DNA from: Oikopleura dioica
Lineage: Eukaryota > Chordata > Appendicularia > Copelata > Oikopleuridae
Length of the DNA stretch: 64,000 nt
NCBI GenBank assembly: GCA_907165135.1
Contig: OU015568.1
Span: forward strand, 12,346,501-12,410,500
Direction of reading: 5' to 3'
A program made the position numbers and the translations under genes. Shown piece by piece: positions 1 through 9,808 of the stretch. Below the pieces are notes generated by a model. It made no database searches. It saw only the letters and a list, made by a program, of their open reading frames with translations, and was not told the origin of the DNA. Every line of letters begins with the position of its first letter. Position 1 is the stretch's first letter.

Positions 1-55
1 CTGAGTACACTTCGAGCTGAATACACTTTTTTTCAAACTTGCCCTGGGCACTTTT

Positions 56-238
56 TCGAACACTTTTCCCACTTTCTTCGAACACTTTTCCCACTTTCTT
101 CGAACACTTTTCCCACTTTCTTCGAACACTTTTCCCGCTTTCTTCGAACACTTTTCCCGCTTTCTTCGAACACTTTTCCCGCTTTCTTCGAACACTTTTC
201 CCGCTTTCTTCGAACACTTTTCCCGCTTTCTTCGAACA
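56..238. repeat. 22-bp tandem array (TTCGAACAC unit) in left TIR
   Basis: About eight copies of a 22-bp unit, cactttcttcgaacactttt plus cc, with a c/g variation between units. The same array occurs inverted at 42741-42945. The unit contains TTCGAA, the core of the terminal and internal arrays elsewhere in the element. Confidence 0.9.
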
Positions 239-239
239 C

Positions 240-450
240 AAGCGTGCCTTTTCCAGCAACAGGATTCACGCGAAGCGTGCCTTTTCCAGCAACAGGGTTC
301 ACGCGAAGCGTGCCTTTTCCAGCAACAGGGTTCACGCGAAGCGTGCCATTTCCAGCAACAGGATTCACGCGAAGCGTGCCTTTTCCAGCAACAGGGTTCA
401 CGCGAAGCGTGCCATTTCCAGCAACAGGGTTCACGCGAAGCGTGCCATTT
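240..450. repeat. 33-bp tandem array in left TIR
   Basis: Six full copies and a partial copy of a 33-bp unit containing aagcgtgcc and cagcaacaggrttcacgcg. The right TIR carries five copies at about 42559-42735. Open frames across this array are repeat artefacts because every frame stays open in a 33-bp repeat. Confidence 0.9.
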
Positions 451-551
451 CCTCGAGTCGCCCTCCACAATTTCCTCGAGTCGGCCTCCACAACTTCCTG
501 CTCCGCCTTTCCTAATTCTAATACCTCTATCTTTATGTCTTTAATATATTC

Positions 552-566
552 GCGCGCGGAGCGCGC
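552..566 (-). repeat. Oriented palindrome, TIR variant, left
   Basis: Sequence gcgcgcggagcgcgc, a GC-richer form of the dispersed 15-bp palindrome. On the minus strand it reads gcgcgctccgcgcgc, the orientation of all left-half copies. Its inverted partner in the right TIR is at 42419-42433. Confidence 0.75.
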
Positions 567-591
567 TCCTCCCTACTTTTTTTTGACAGGT

Positions 592-770
592 GTATTTTTG
601 GGGAGGGGGTGGGAGGTTGTGGGCGTTTCCTCAAGGGCTATCTTCTCGTTAGACCTGCGCACTTTTTGCTCCGAATTTTTATATATATTTTGTTCGAAGT
701 ATATAAATAATGAGGTGTATTTTTGGGGAGGGTGGGAGGTTGTGGGCGTTTCCTCAAGGGCTGTTCTTTA
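592..770 (+). repeat. Duplicated G-rich block in left TIR
   Basis: Two copies (about 592-645 and 716-770) of a block with four or more G-runs, beginning tgtatttttggggagg. Their spacing would allow a G-quadruplex on this strand. The matching C-rich strand is at 42214-42270 and 42335-42400 in the right TIR. Confidence 0.8.
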
Positions 771-839
771 GTGAGACCTATGGCTTTTTTCTATTATCAT
801 TATTTATTGTATTCAGTTCGAATATTCTATCTTTTCCTA

Positions 840-1079
840 CTTTGGCAGAAGTAAGTTGAGATAAAATTTTCGGGCGTGAATTTTGAGACTCGTAATTATT
901 GGCGATGGAATTTTACTCTTGTCAAATTCTGTTTTGTCGATTTTGCTTTGGCAGAAGCAATATCGAACTCGAAATTTGATTCTGTCGTCAATAATTTGTT
1001 CTCTTTATACTTAGTTTACCCTGAAATAGCTATAAGTGACAGATTTTTTCTCATTTTGCCTATTTCACTTTGGCAGAAG
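840..1079. repeat. Three spaced ctttggcagaag boxes in left TIR
   Basis: The 12-mer ctttggcagaag occurs at 840-851, 946-957 and 1068-1079, spaced 106 and 122 bp. The inverted copies lie at about 41900-42140. The surrounding sequence differs between copies, so the box looks constrained; a transposase or host factor could bind it. Confidence 0.6.
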
Positions 1080-1311
1080 TGATTTTGGCATTCTCTAATT
1101 TGTCACTTATTTCTATTCGGTTGGGCTGTGTAAGTCTCGACTAAACTTATTTTCGCTCCTGGTGCACCGGCGCTCGTGCGCTTTCATTGGTCCGCGTTTG
1201 GTGAGTCATTCTTTTTTTTTTTAATTTTTATTTATTTATTCTACTAGAGTATCTTCATTTATTACTACTTTAACCTATTATGGCTGTATTAACATCTTGC
1301 AATATATGTGT

Positions 1312-1327
1312 GGCCCTTAAAAGGGCC
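1312..1327 (-). terminator. Histone mRNA 3' stem-loop of the H4-like gene
   Basis: On the minus strand this reads GGCCCTTTTAAGGGCC, a perfect 6-bp stem with a 4-nt loop, 25 bp after the H4 stop codon. It matches the metazoan replication-dependent histone 3' stem-loop (consensus GGYYCTTTTCARRGCC). An identical stem-loop follows the H3-like gene. Confidence 0.92.
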
Positions 1328-1352
1328 TGTTTTTTGAAGACTTGGGATGGAT

Positions 1353-1664
1353 TTATCCTCCGAACCCGTAAAGGTGTCGGCCCTGTCTCTTGAGCGCGTA
1401 GACAACGTCAAGGGCGGAGATTGTCTTTCGGTTGGCGTGTTGGGTGTAAGTGACGGTGTCACTGACCAGTCTCATTAGGTAGTCCCTAATGATTTCTCTG
1501 GCCACGGCGTAGACCTCCGCCGACATGCGCGTAATCCCACCCCTTCGGGCGAGCCTACGGATGTCGGCTTTAGTGATGCCAAGGAGATTGTCTTTTAACA
1601 CTTTTCTGTGGCGCTTGAACCCGCTCTTGGCGACGGTATTGCCACTAGTTTCTGCTCCGGACAT
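1353..1664 (-). CDS. Divergent histone H4 encoded by the element
   Basis: This intronless 103-residue protein is the length of canonical H4. The histone fold is clear: [10 protein letters not shown], the [15 protein letters not shown] helix region, and the end [17 protein letters not shown]. It should pair with H3 to wrap DNA. The N-terminal tail is not canonical: the usual glycine- and lysine-rich tail (GRGKGGKGLGKGG) is replaced by [15 protein letters not shown], so most acetylatable lysines are gone. Much of helix 2 has also diverged. The gene lies just inside the left TIR and is transcribed towards it. A histone 3' stem-loop follows the stop, and a box shared with the H3-like gene lies 73 bp upstream, implying S-phase, replication-dependent expression. 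Family assignment is certain; deposition on element DNA is inference. Confidence 0.96.
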   Translation of the reverse strand: MSGAETSGNTVAKSGFKRHRKVLKDNLLGITKADIRRLARRGGITRMSAEVYAVAREIIRDYLMRLVSDTVTYTQHANRKTISALDVVYALKRQGRHLYGFGG

Positions 1665-1736
1665 TTATTCACAAATTTTTTAGTTTGCTACTGGTGCTTT
1701 CATCCTATTTTTCACTTTATTTATTATCTCGTGCGT

Positions 1737-1754
1737 GATGTGAGGGAGACAACC
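1737..1754 (-). promoter_or_regulatory. Shared histone upstream box (H4 copy)
   Basis: On the minus strand this reads GGTTGTCTCCCTCACATC, about 73 bp upstream of the H4 start. The identical 18-mer stands 77 bp upstream of the H3-like gene in the same orientation relative to the gene. An AT-rich ATAATAAA stretch lies between box and start in both. It is probably a histone promoter element. Confidence 0.8.
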
Positions 1755-1918
1755 TTGTCCCGAAAAAAAACAATCCATTCTAGAAACACTACTCCCTGTA
1801 AGTTTCTTTATTCTCATTCGATTTTTCTCTTTTGATTCAAAAACATGGTCTTCTAGAGATAACTATTTATTTACTGAGTTCTATTTAGGGCTCGATGTGC
1901 GTTAACTGTTGATTTGCG

Positions 1919-4900
1919 ATGAAGAACTTGGTGGATCTTGGTTTCATCTATTCTTCTGAAACCGACGTTCTTAAGGAGAGGGCTGGTTAATTATGCGTGA
2001 TAAGTAAATTTAATTCTAAATCTAGCCTTTCAAGCAAACCTCTTCGTCTGCTCCCATCGATGGCCCTTCTGTTATAGACTATTCTCCTCCTCGTGTTAAC
2101 TACTTATCCGATCTATGTTCACTTGGAATTATTTCCCCGGTTTCAACTACTCAACTAAGTGATGTATATCGGCCCAATCTCCTCGAACACAATGCAGTTG
2201 TTTATGAGCAAATTACCTACGATGATATTCCAGCTAGCAAATCTTTCATCACGAAAAATAGTCCTGGAAGAAGCTCTGTCCCTGCGCCGCGCACTATTTC
2301 ACTTCTCGATACGAATGCTGTTTATTCGGAGGATTTTTCGTCTGAGATTGTGTTCAGTGATTACGTTGATGGCGTTCCTGATTGTTTGTTTGGGGAAACC
2401 TTTTTGCTTTCTGGCTCTGGTCGTAAATTAGACGAAGGTTCTCTTCGATCTTTAATCTTATCTTTTGGTGGAACTGTTGCTACTGCTTTTTCCCCAAATG
2501 TAAATTATGCAGTCGCTGGTGAATTTTTTGGCTTCTTCAATCAGAAACGTGCCGAAGCGTATGGAATTACTGTTATTGACGAAGAAGTTGTTTTTGCTCT
2601 CATCAGATCTTCGCTCGACATTCCTCATCAGAAAACTCCTTTGCGTGCGTCTTTGTCCCGTGGATCTTGTGAAATCGACGCCCATACAAGCACTTCATCT
2701 CCAGTCTCATTATCCGTTAATTCTGACAACGATCGAAAATGCTACGAACGAATGAATGCTGCAGTCATCCCTAAAGCAAATGTGAATTCGCTTAATATAA
2801 AATCGCTCCGCGATTTATCTTTATCTGCATGTCGTCGCCTACATCCCGACTTTTCTCTTGAGTCTATTGGCACCTATAAAACATCCGTTGAGCTTCTCAT
2901 GGGCCCTAATTTGGTTTCTTCCTCTGTTCCTGACGAAACTACGGTGGCCGCAACTAACGAATTAAGTTCTGTACATGTTTCCGATGACGCCGATTCTATC
3001 GTTGTTTCCAATAATAAAATCGCACCTATATTCTCGCCTGTTATTAAAATGGATGGTGGTCATAATTCCCGATCGAAGACTTTTGATGAATCTATCAATT
3101 CTACATGTGATTTATCACCACCCGATAATGATTCTTTCGATGAAGCTCCTATTTTGCCAGGTAATTTTCTTGTTTAATTTGATATGATTGTTCTTAGGTA
3201 GTCTAGATGATGATTCTGTTGTTGTCAAACATTCGCCACGGCCTGCAAGTCTTGGTTCATCGTCAGAGCCCGCCTTTGTCAACGACAATCCTCGTTCTCA
3301 TAATTTTCCCTCATCCAGCAAAAAAACAGAAGACGCTTTCGTTGAAGAGCCTGGTCTTGAAAACCGCCTTACTGTCGATTCGAATACTAATCCTCCGCCC
3401 GTTCTTGCTGACATTTCGAATCAGGCGGCGGAACATCCCTGCACGAGTTCATCTACGGCAAATAAGACGTTTTGGAATCATTCTATTCACGAAATTGGCT
3501 ACGCAAGAAATCCTGGTTCGCGGATTGTACCTCAAGGGAAGCGCAATTGTCTAGCTGGTTGTTCATTCGTTCTGACTGGAGACGGCGATAGTCTTGATCG
3601 TGTTCAACTCTCTTCCCTAATTTCTTCCCATGGCGGCAGAGTTTCTTCTTCGTTGTCTCTTAGCACTCATTATTTGGTTGCTGGATTGAATCCTGGACAA
3701 TGTAAAGTGGAGAAGGCTAAGCGTCTTAAAGTAATTATAATTGACGAGGCTGGCCTTTTTCGCCTTATAAGATGCTCCCCGTCTCTTTCTGAGCGATTTG
3801 ATTCCGACGATATGCTGCTTACCAACTCAAGTTCTCGACCTGAAACTACATCTAAATCTTGCGATCCGAATCTTCACCTTGATCTATATGTGGACAAGTA
3901 TAAACCTGCTCGAATAAAAGACATAATTGGGCAAAATCAAAAGACATCGAACGCTGCTAAGTTGCTTGCCTGGCTTTAAAACTGGAAATCAAGTCTTGGC
4001 GGAGGCACGAAGAACCCCGAAAAATCGAACTATCAGCCTTATGTTTCTGGCAATCATTTACGTGCTGCTTTGTTACTTGGTCCTCCAGGGGTTGGGAAGA
4101 CTACCACTGCTCACGTTGTTGCGGCCGAAGCTGGCTTTCATGTTATCGAGTTTAACGCAAGGTATTATGATAACTCATCCCTGTATTTCATATTATTTTC
4201 GTTGCTATTTTTGATGACGCCCTTGTTTAGTGATGACCGTGGTAAGAAATCAATTCACGATGTTGTTCGCGAAGCTCTTAGTTTGGTACAACAATGTTTT
4301 GACAATATATTTTCTCCTTCTAATTTTTCTTTGTTGTACTTCTATAAAGCAATGTCAATGTCAATTCGATGAATGATCAATTTTTATTGCTCATGGATGA
4401 AGTCGATGGACTTTCCGGATGTGCAGACCGTGGCGGCCTCGCTGAGTTTACCAGTCTCGTAAAATCCACTGACATCCCCATCATCGCTACTGCGAATAAT
4501 TGCTCTGCTACTAAATTCAAAAGTCTTCGGGCCAACATGTACGAACTTTTCTTTTCGTCATTGCAAACGACACAGATATTAGGTTCTCACTTGTTTTTTT
4601 TTGGGATTTTCAATCTTTTTTAGGTCGATTGAAGAAAATTCGTTATGCAGAGAACTTGACAGTTTCTGATGAATGCCTGCGCGCTATTGTTCTTCGTTGC
4701 CAATTAGATGTTCGCCAGTCGATAAATTCATTGAATATGCTCGCTTGCGATAACCCAGGTTTTTTTGATGGCATTTATATGATTTAAGCATTTTTTTTAT
4801 TAGACGATGTCAATACGCTCCCTGTCTCTGATACAATGTTCCACGGTTGTTTGAAAGACAAGAAACCAAATTTATTTGAAGCTTCTTCTCGTTATTTGGA

Positions 4901-5882
4901 GGGAAATATTTTCAATGTATCTGATTCTATCCACAATAAGCTCTCCGAAATGGATAAACTCTATGAATATTATCCAGATCTCTTGATCCCGATGATATTC
5001 GAAAACTACACGCGGTTTCCCGAACAACCTTATCTTCATCAGGTTAATAGAAATTTTGTTTCCATAATATAATTTCTTATAGGAAAAATTATCCCTCTCC
5101 TCAGACTGCCTTTCTTCATGCGACCAAATTGAAACATTGATGACCAAAAGTCATCGTTACGATTTACGCGAAACCCTATACACATTATCTCGTCTTCCTG
5201 GTAGTTTCATCGATGGTACGATGGATCGTTCCCTCATGAAATTTCCTTCTTCTTTGAGGAATAATTCTACCTACTTAAAAAACGGGAGAAGCTCGAGTAA
5301 GTTTTTCATTCCCTTTCACGTTTTCATTTATTTAGCATTATTTTCTTCTCATGCACGCTCTAGCTGGTATTATTCTCGCTCAGATCTTGCTTGTGTTCTT
5401 GGACCGTGTATAAAGAATCTTTACTGCCAGCCTTTGTTGAATGCGTCTACTGGTTTATTGACGCTGGATGAAGCGGTGAAGAACATTGCACAATTGATGA
5501 ATGATTATAGGTAATTCTGTCTCATCGCTGTATATACTTTTTCGTTAGTTTGTCGAAGAATGACATCGATAATGTCATCGAGTTAACCCGTTGGCCGAAT
5601 CAAAAACATCCCCTCTGTGATTTACCAAGGGCTCTCAAAGCTGCAGCAACGAAAAAACTGAATTCATCACTCATCATTACTCCTTTTTCCCTCGCAACAA
5701 CAGAGGACTCGAAGGAGGTTGACTCGAGCGATTCGAGTAACCAATGTGGGCCCTTGAAAGAAGACGGGTAATGCTTTTTTTTCATTTTTTATCGTCACTT
5801 TTTTTGTTATAGAAAATCCACTGTTTCTTCAAGCATCAGTGCTCAATCTAAGCGACAGAAAAAGAAAAATCAGACGAAATGA
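1919..5882 (+). CDS. RFC1-like clamp-loader large subunit, about 10 exons, one in-frame stop
   Basis: Replication factor C large subunit, the AAA+ subunit of the complex that loads PCNA-type rings onto DNA. Two BRCT-like domains come first (about 2395-2600 and 3550-3770). The RFC1 signature follows: LYVDKYKPARIKDIIGQ, the Walker A motif LGPPGVGKTTT (about 4078) and the Walker B motif LLMDEVDGL (about 4390). The RFC1 C-terminal region matches too (YYPDLLIPMIFENYTRFP; LSKNDIDNVIELTRWP), ending in a lysine-rich tail. Coding is secure from about 2026; the first exon is unresolved. Introns are 37-66 bp. Position 3977 is an in-frame TAA in the sequence LLAWL-stop-NWKSSL where relatives have K or R, with no splice sites to remove it. 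The junction near 4330 is also unclear. The gene may be decayed, read through, or carry a sequence error. Confidence 0.93.
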
Positions 5883-6005
5883 CCTGTGGCAAGTTGCACT
5901 TCATAGTAAAGAGACTTCTTCCATTCTAAAGCTTATGTGCTTTTTATTATCGAAAATTCCTGCCGCATTCTCACGCTTAATATTATATCTTAAGACTGGG
6001 TAAAT

Positions 6006-6484
6006 ATGTCAAATTCACCAAATCAACAGAGGGGATATTCTCGGGGGGACCTTTATCGCGCGCTGCCTAGACTTCATAGCCTTCAATTTTTAATTGGACG
6101 AGTCAACAGATTGAGAAGAAGAATCAATTTTTATATGTGTGAAAGCAATAAAATGCACTTTTCATAAGCTTTTAAGGGGCAATAACGATAATCTTGAAAG
6201 GGAGATATGCGACGAGTTGGCGAAAGAACTTGTGCGAGACGAGTTGGCCCTCAAGGGAGTTTACCGTCGGTTGATGCGAGTTGTAGTGGTACCTTTGTAT
6301 TTTATTTCCAGTAGATTTTTATAAATTTAAGCCAATCTTTCGAGCAATGGATCGACTTGAACTTCTGCGAGCGTTGAGGCCCGTTCTTATCAAGGTTAAG
6401 GCAATAAACCTTCTTGACAAAATGTTCGACTGGATTGGCGCAAGTCTCGTCGGATTCAATACAATAACGAAGCGTTCTAGGTAG
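6006..6484 (+). CDS. Small basic helical protein, three exons, unknown function
   Basis: Joining three exons gives an open frame of about 127 residues, from MSNSPNQQRGYSRGDLYRAL to FNTITKRSR-stop. Exons 1 and 2 join by GTGTGAAAG...TTTTAAG; exon 2 joins exon 3 by GTAGTGG...TTTAAG. The protein is rich in leucine and arginine, looks helical, and has no motif I recognise. It follows the RFC1-like gene on the same strand. Two in-frame introns with good splice sites make it more likely a gene than chance, but no family supports it. Confidence 0.45.
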
Positions 6485-6745
6485 GATAATCTAAGTAACA
6501 ACTGATCTGTCTAGTAGATAGGACGATTTGTGACTGATTGTACTTGGATTCGCAACTGGAATTCATATTGGATCATTATTTGTAATTTTTATGACTGACG
6601 AGTGTTACTGTGTTGCAAAGCATCCCTTTTATACCTGCAATCGAATGAAATGAAGAAAGATTTTATAGACATCACTCTATTTATTTAGAATGCCCTCGCG
6701 CTAGCCGCCTGCTCGCAAAAGAATTGAATTCGAATTAAACACGGA

Positions 6746-6961
6746 AATTCTCTAGAAAAACGAGCGTTTCTCATTTGGCCGAGAAGCGCAAAACACTTCT
6801 CAGTGTTCTTCTCAGGCTCTAGAAAAATATTTGTTTACATAATTTTCATCTTTATTGGGTGCATAAAAATCAAAACAAATATTTTTCTAGAGCCTGAGAA
6901 GAACACTGAGAAGTGTTTTGCGCTTCGGCCAAATGAGAAACGCTCGTTTTTCTAGAGAATT
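6746..6961. repeat. Long hairpin 1 (left pair)
   Basis: Near-perfect inverted repeat with arms of about 85 bp, starting aattctctagaaaaacg and ending cgtttttctagagaatt, around a loop of about 42 bp. The right arm lacks two bases (gcgcttcggcc against gcgcttctcggcc). The loop is the exact reverse complement of the loop in hairpin 2. Open frames through the arms are shadows of the inverted repeat. Confidence 0.95.
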
Positions 6962-7341
6962 GATGACGGATATTTCTTCTACGAGCAATCTAATCAACAC
7001 GAAATCCCTGAGAAATCAATCGTTGCTTGCAGTTTTTAGTTTTGCTTGCGAACCTGTTGCCTCAAATCATGTCTCTTTTGCGAATGAACTCTATCATGAC
7101 GTCTGTCGACAAAAATGAGAATGTTCTATTTTATGTTGTGGTTAGCAAAGCTGTAGGGTCGTCAATAAAGAGTTGTGTTTTTATCTGATCGACGTTGAAA
7201 ATCCTTTTGCATTTAAGACTGCAGGGTTTTCATCATTCAACAAAACCTATTTCCGAGGCGAATGAATTGCATCATCTGCTGCATTTTCTGTTCTTTTATA
7301 TATTTGCACACGGAGAGAATTCAATTCGAATTAAACACGGA

Positions 7342-7557
7342 AATTCTCTAGAAAAACGAGCGTTTCTCATTTGGCCGAGAAGCGCAAAACACTTCTCAGT
7401 GTTCTTCTCAGGCTCTAGAAAAATATTTGTTTTGATTTTTATGCACCCAATAAAGATGAAAATTATGTAAACAAATATTTTTCTAGAGCCTGAGAAGAAC
7501 ACTGAGAAGTGTTTTGCGCTTCTCGGCCAAATGAGAAACGCTCGTTTTTCTAGAGAA
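7342..7557. repeat. Long hairpin 2 (left pair), loop inverted relative to hairpin 1
   Basis: Same arms and same left flank (aattcgaattaaacacgg) as hairpin 1, but the loop is in the opposite orientation. Flanking sequence around 7255-7320 is duplicated at 7555-7640, so the locus grew by local duplication. The pair lies 6.7-7.6 kb from the left end; a related pair lies 6.7-8.1 kb from the right end. Confidence 0.95.
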
Positions 7558-7619
7558 AACCTATTTCTGAGGAGAATGAATTGTATCATCTGCTGCATTT
7601 TCTGTCCTTTTATATATTT

Positions 7620-7634
7620 GCACGCGGAGCGTGC
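7620..7634 (-). repeat. Oriented 15-bp palindrome, left half copy
   Basis: gcacgcggagcgtgc; on the minus strand GCACGCTCCGCGTGC followed by AAATATATAAAAGGACAGAA, the conserved tail of the family. Confidence 0.9.
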
Positions 7635-7767
7635 TCTTCCTTATCATTTTTGTGTTTTTGCGTGTAAATGCCCTGCTTTTATCGCTTTCGAGGGCTCAAA
7701 TTTAAATCTTATCGATTTAAAGAACTCTTTTTCTGACGAGTACTTTTCTATATTTTGCAATACGAAA

Positions 7768-9709
7768 TTATTTCAATTGAACATCATGAATCCCTTTTGT
7801 CAGGGCAATACTGGCTTCGAAATACTCTGTCGGCGTCTTGTAATCAACAAGTTGTGCATTGCCCAATCCAGCATGTAAGCGTCGAAAAACGAATTTGCAG
7901 ATGGTTTTACTTGTCGTCGTCGGCGGCATATTGCAGACGTCTTCTATGTCACCGTCTTCCATTTTCCATTTTTTTAAATTTCGGCGTAGGTATTGCTTGT
8001 CCTTATTGTTGGATTATTCATATTCATATGTGCTTTATTCACAGAACTCTATTTAAAAATCAAATATCCCTTCCCTTGAATGGGCAATGGTGAAACGATC
8101 GATTTCGCGCGTCGCTAGCAATCTTCTCTTCGCATGTATAATTCCCTTAATTAGAGTTTAATGACCTTTTTATATCTTTCTCTGGAGTACTTATTGGTCT
8201 ATTGAGCCTTTTTCTTCCGTATGCATGCTCAACATAATATTGTAGTCGTCTTTCGCTTTCAGTGTTCATCGTCATCTTCTCCAACGAAAACCTTTTTGCT
8301 TCTTCAAGCGGAAGTCCAGCGTTGTAGAAAAACTCCATAGGTTAAGTCGTCCCTTACTTCTATAAGTCGCATTTTTACTTTTTATTACCTTGTGCTTTAA
8401 TTTCTTATATTTTTCGAGGCCACTTATCATGAATTTGACGCAGGGCGGAAGTGATCGTTTTCCAAGTTCACCGAGATGTTCAATGGTCAGTTGATTAGAA
8501 GCTCGCCCAACATTCTGTTGGGTGTTTCTCATTGTGCACTGGTTAAGCATTGGCACTAGTTGCGAAAATTTATTTGGTGATTGATTATATGCTATTTAAA
8601 TATTATTTGGCTTCGATTACGTCTTACCCAAACGGTTTGTTTCGTTTACAAGCATTTCATCGTATGTCCGTGCGAGTCGCTCTATCCATTTTTTCATTTC
8701 TCTTTTGAAAAATCCCTCCAACATCTTTTCTATCCATTCTTCGGGAACGTATGCTGTTCTCATTTTCATTGAAAAAAATGGTAATAGTTTTTATTATGCT
8801 TATGGTGGTTTTGTCCTATCAAATTTACATTTATAATTCATCATTCTTTTTCTTCCTTTTCCATTTTCGATATGCGTGCATCTTTCTTCGACCAAAAATT
8901 CGCGCTGTCCCAGTCCATTGTGTACCAGCGCCTGTCTTTTCTTCTTGTTTTGTTACAGCATCTGCACAAGGCTTCCTGTTTTTCCTCGGGTATCGTTCCT
9001 TCGATAAACTCTCCCATGTCCAGCGTTTCTCTCTACAAATTTTGTTTTTTCTGCCTATAATTCGGAATTAAGAAAATTTACCTCGAGAAATTTCTTCTTT
9101 CCTTCCTGCGTTAGTAAGTCATATCTGTATAGGAACAATCTTGTTTCATTTGTGATCGTCCATTCGATCAAATGGCGTTTTCTGCACATTCCTAGTTTGA
9201 AAAACCAGTGCGATATAATGTCGTTTTCCCTGTCGCTTCTTGACGGTATTTTGTTGTCAAATCCGATGAGGGAAACCTTCTTGTCCTGCAGAAAAACCTT
9301 ATGGAGCCGCCGTTTTCTTTCATATTTTGTTTTACACTCTTCGTGCACTGCTACAAGTCTTTGTTATTTTTTAATGAATCTGCGTTTTACCTTCCATAGC
9401 CTCTAATGCCATTCGCCTTTCCTGGAGCATACTTTCAAGTTCCTTGATGGGGTGAGTAAATGCTGTTATTGGCGAGAAAAATAATTTTTCCCTTTCAAAT
9501 AGTGGATTTGAATCTTTGAGTGCTTTTCCATATTATTCACCCAACTTTATGTCTATTACTGTCTGGTACTGGGGAACACGTCGATAAATCTGCAGAGGAA
9601 ATTCGCATATATCGTCTTCTATGATTTCTTGTCTTGCAGGTATGACCCTTATCCCAACGTGCGCTCGCCTCATTTGCCTTTCCATTCTTAAATGTATTTT
9701 GTTCAGCAT
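7768..9709 (-). CDS. DNA primase large subunit (PriL/PRIM2-like), several exons
   Basis: The large, iron-sulphur subunit of eukaryotic primase, which partners the catalytic small subunit to make RNA primers. Matching segments in order: MLQERRMALEAME; IISHWFFKLGMCRKRHLIEW and RLFLYRYDLL (compare ISHFILRLAYC...RRWF in PRIM2); LGELGKRSLPPCVKFM; GLPLEEAKRFSLEKM; HHCPFKG; then KTICKFVF and the end HDVQLK-stop. Three of the four expected cluster cysteines can be placed (LPPC, HHCPF, TIC). The fourth, in the family motif FFCES, aligns with YFEAS, so it seems lost. The start (MLNKIHLRM) is tentative, and the junction near 9560 is unclear. Introns are mostly 40-70 bp. The gene lies in a long minus-strand run that includes the small subunit. 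Confidence 0.85.
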
Positions 9710-9808
9710 TTTGAGGTTTTATATTTGCAGGGTGATGCAATGCTGTTGTCAAGAGCAGAGAATTGATATAAATGGTGGATTTTTTGACATATTGCGTGTC
9801 ACATTCTA

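Larger units (their letters stand above)
1..1210. repeat. Left terminal inverted repeat of the giant element
   Basis: This block reappears in reverse complement at 41770-43013, matching from the first base of the window to the shared sequence ggtgagtcatt. Inside, from the outer end: a TTCGAA-type terminal unit, a 22-bp tandem array, a 33-bp tandem array, two G-rich repeats, and three copies of ctttggcagaag. Array copy numbers differ between the two ends, so the repeats have drifted. The true outer end and any target duplication lie left of the window. Long TIRs with internal arrays are compatible with a MULE-type transposon. Confidence 0.93.

Noticed and set aside
56-450. CRISPR array
   Set aside because: Units are contiguous tandem repeats without spacers, in a eukaryotic genome.
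39-771. Long open frames across the left TIR arrays, and their mirror at 42274-43082
   Set aside because: The 22-bp and 33-bp repeats keep several frames open on both strands; no start context, splice sites or family support.
6746-7598. Mirror-image open frames through the hairpins
   Set aside because: The same peptide appears on both strands because the arms are inverted copies; this is structure, not coding.
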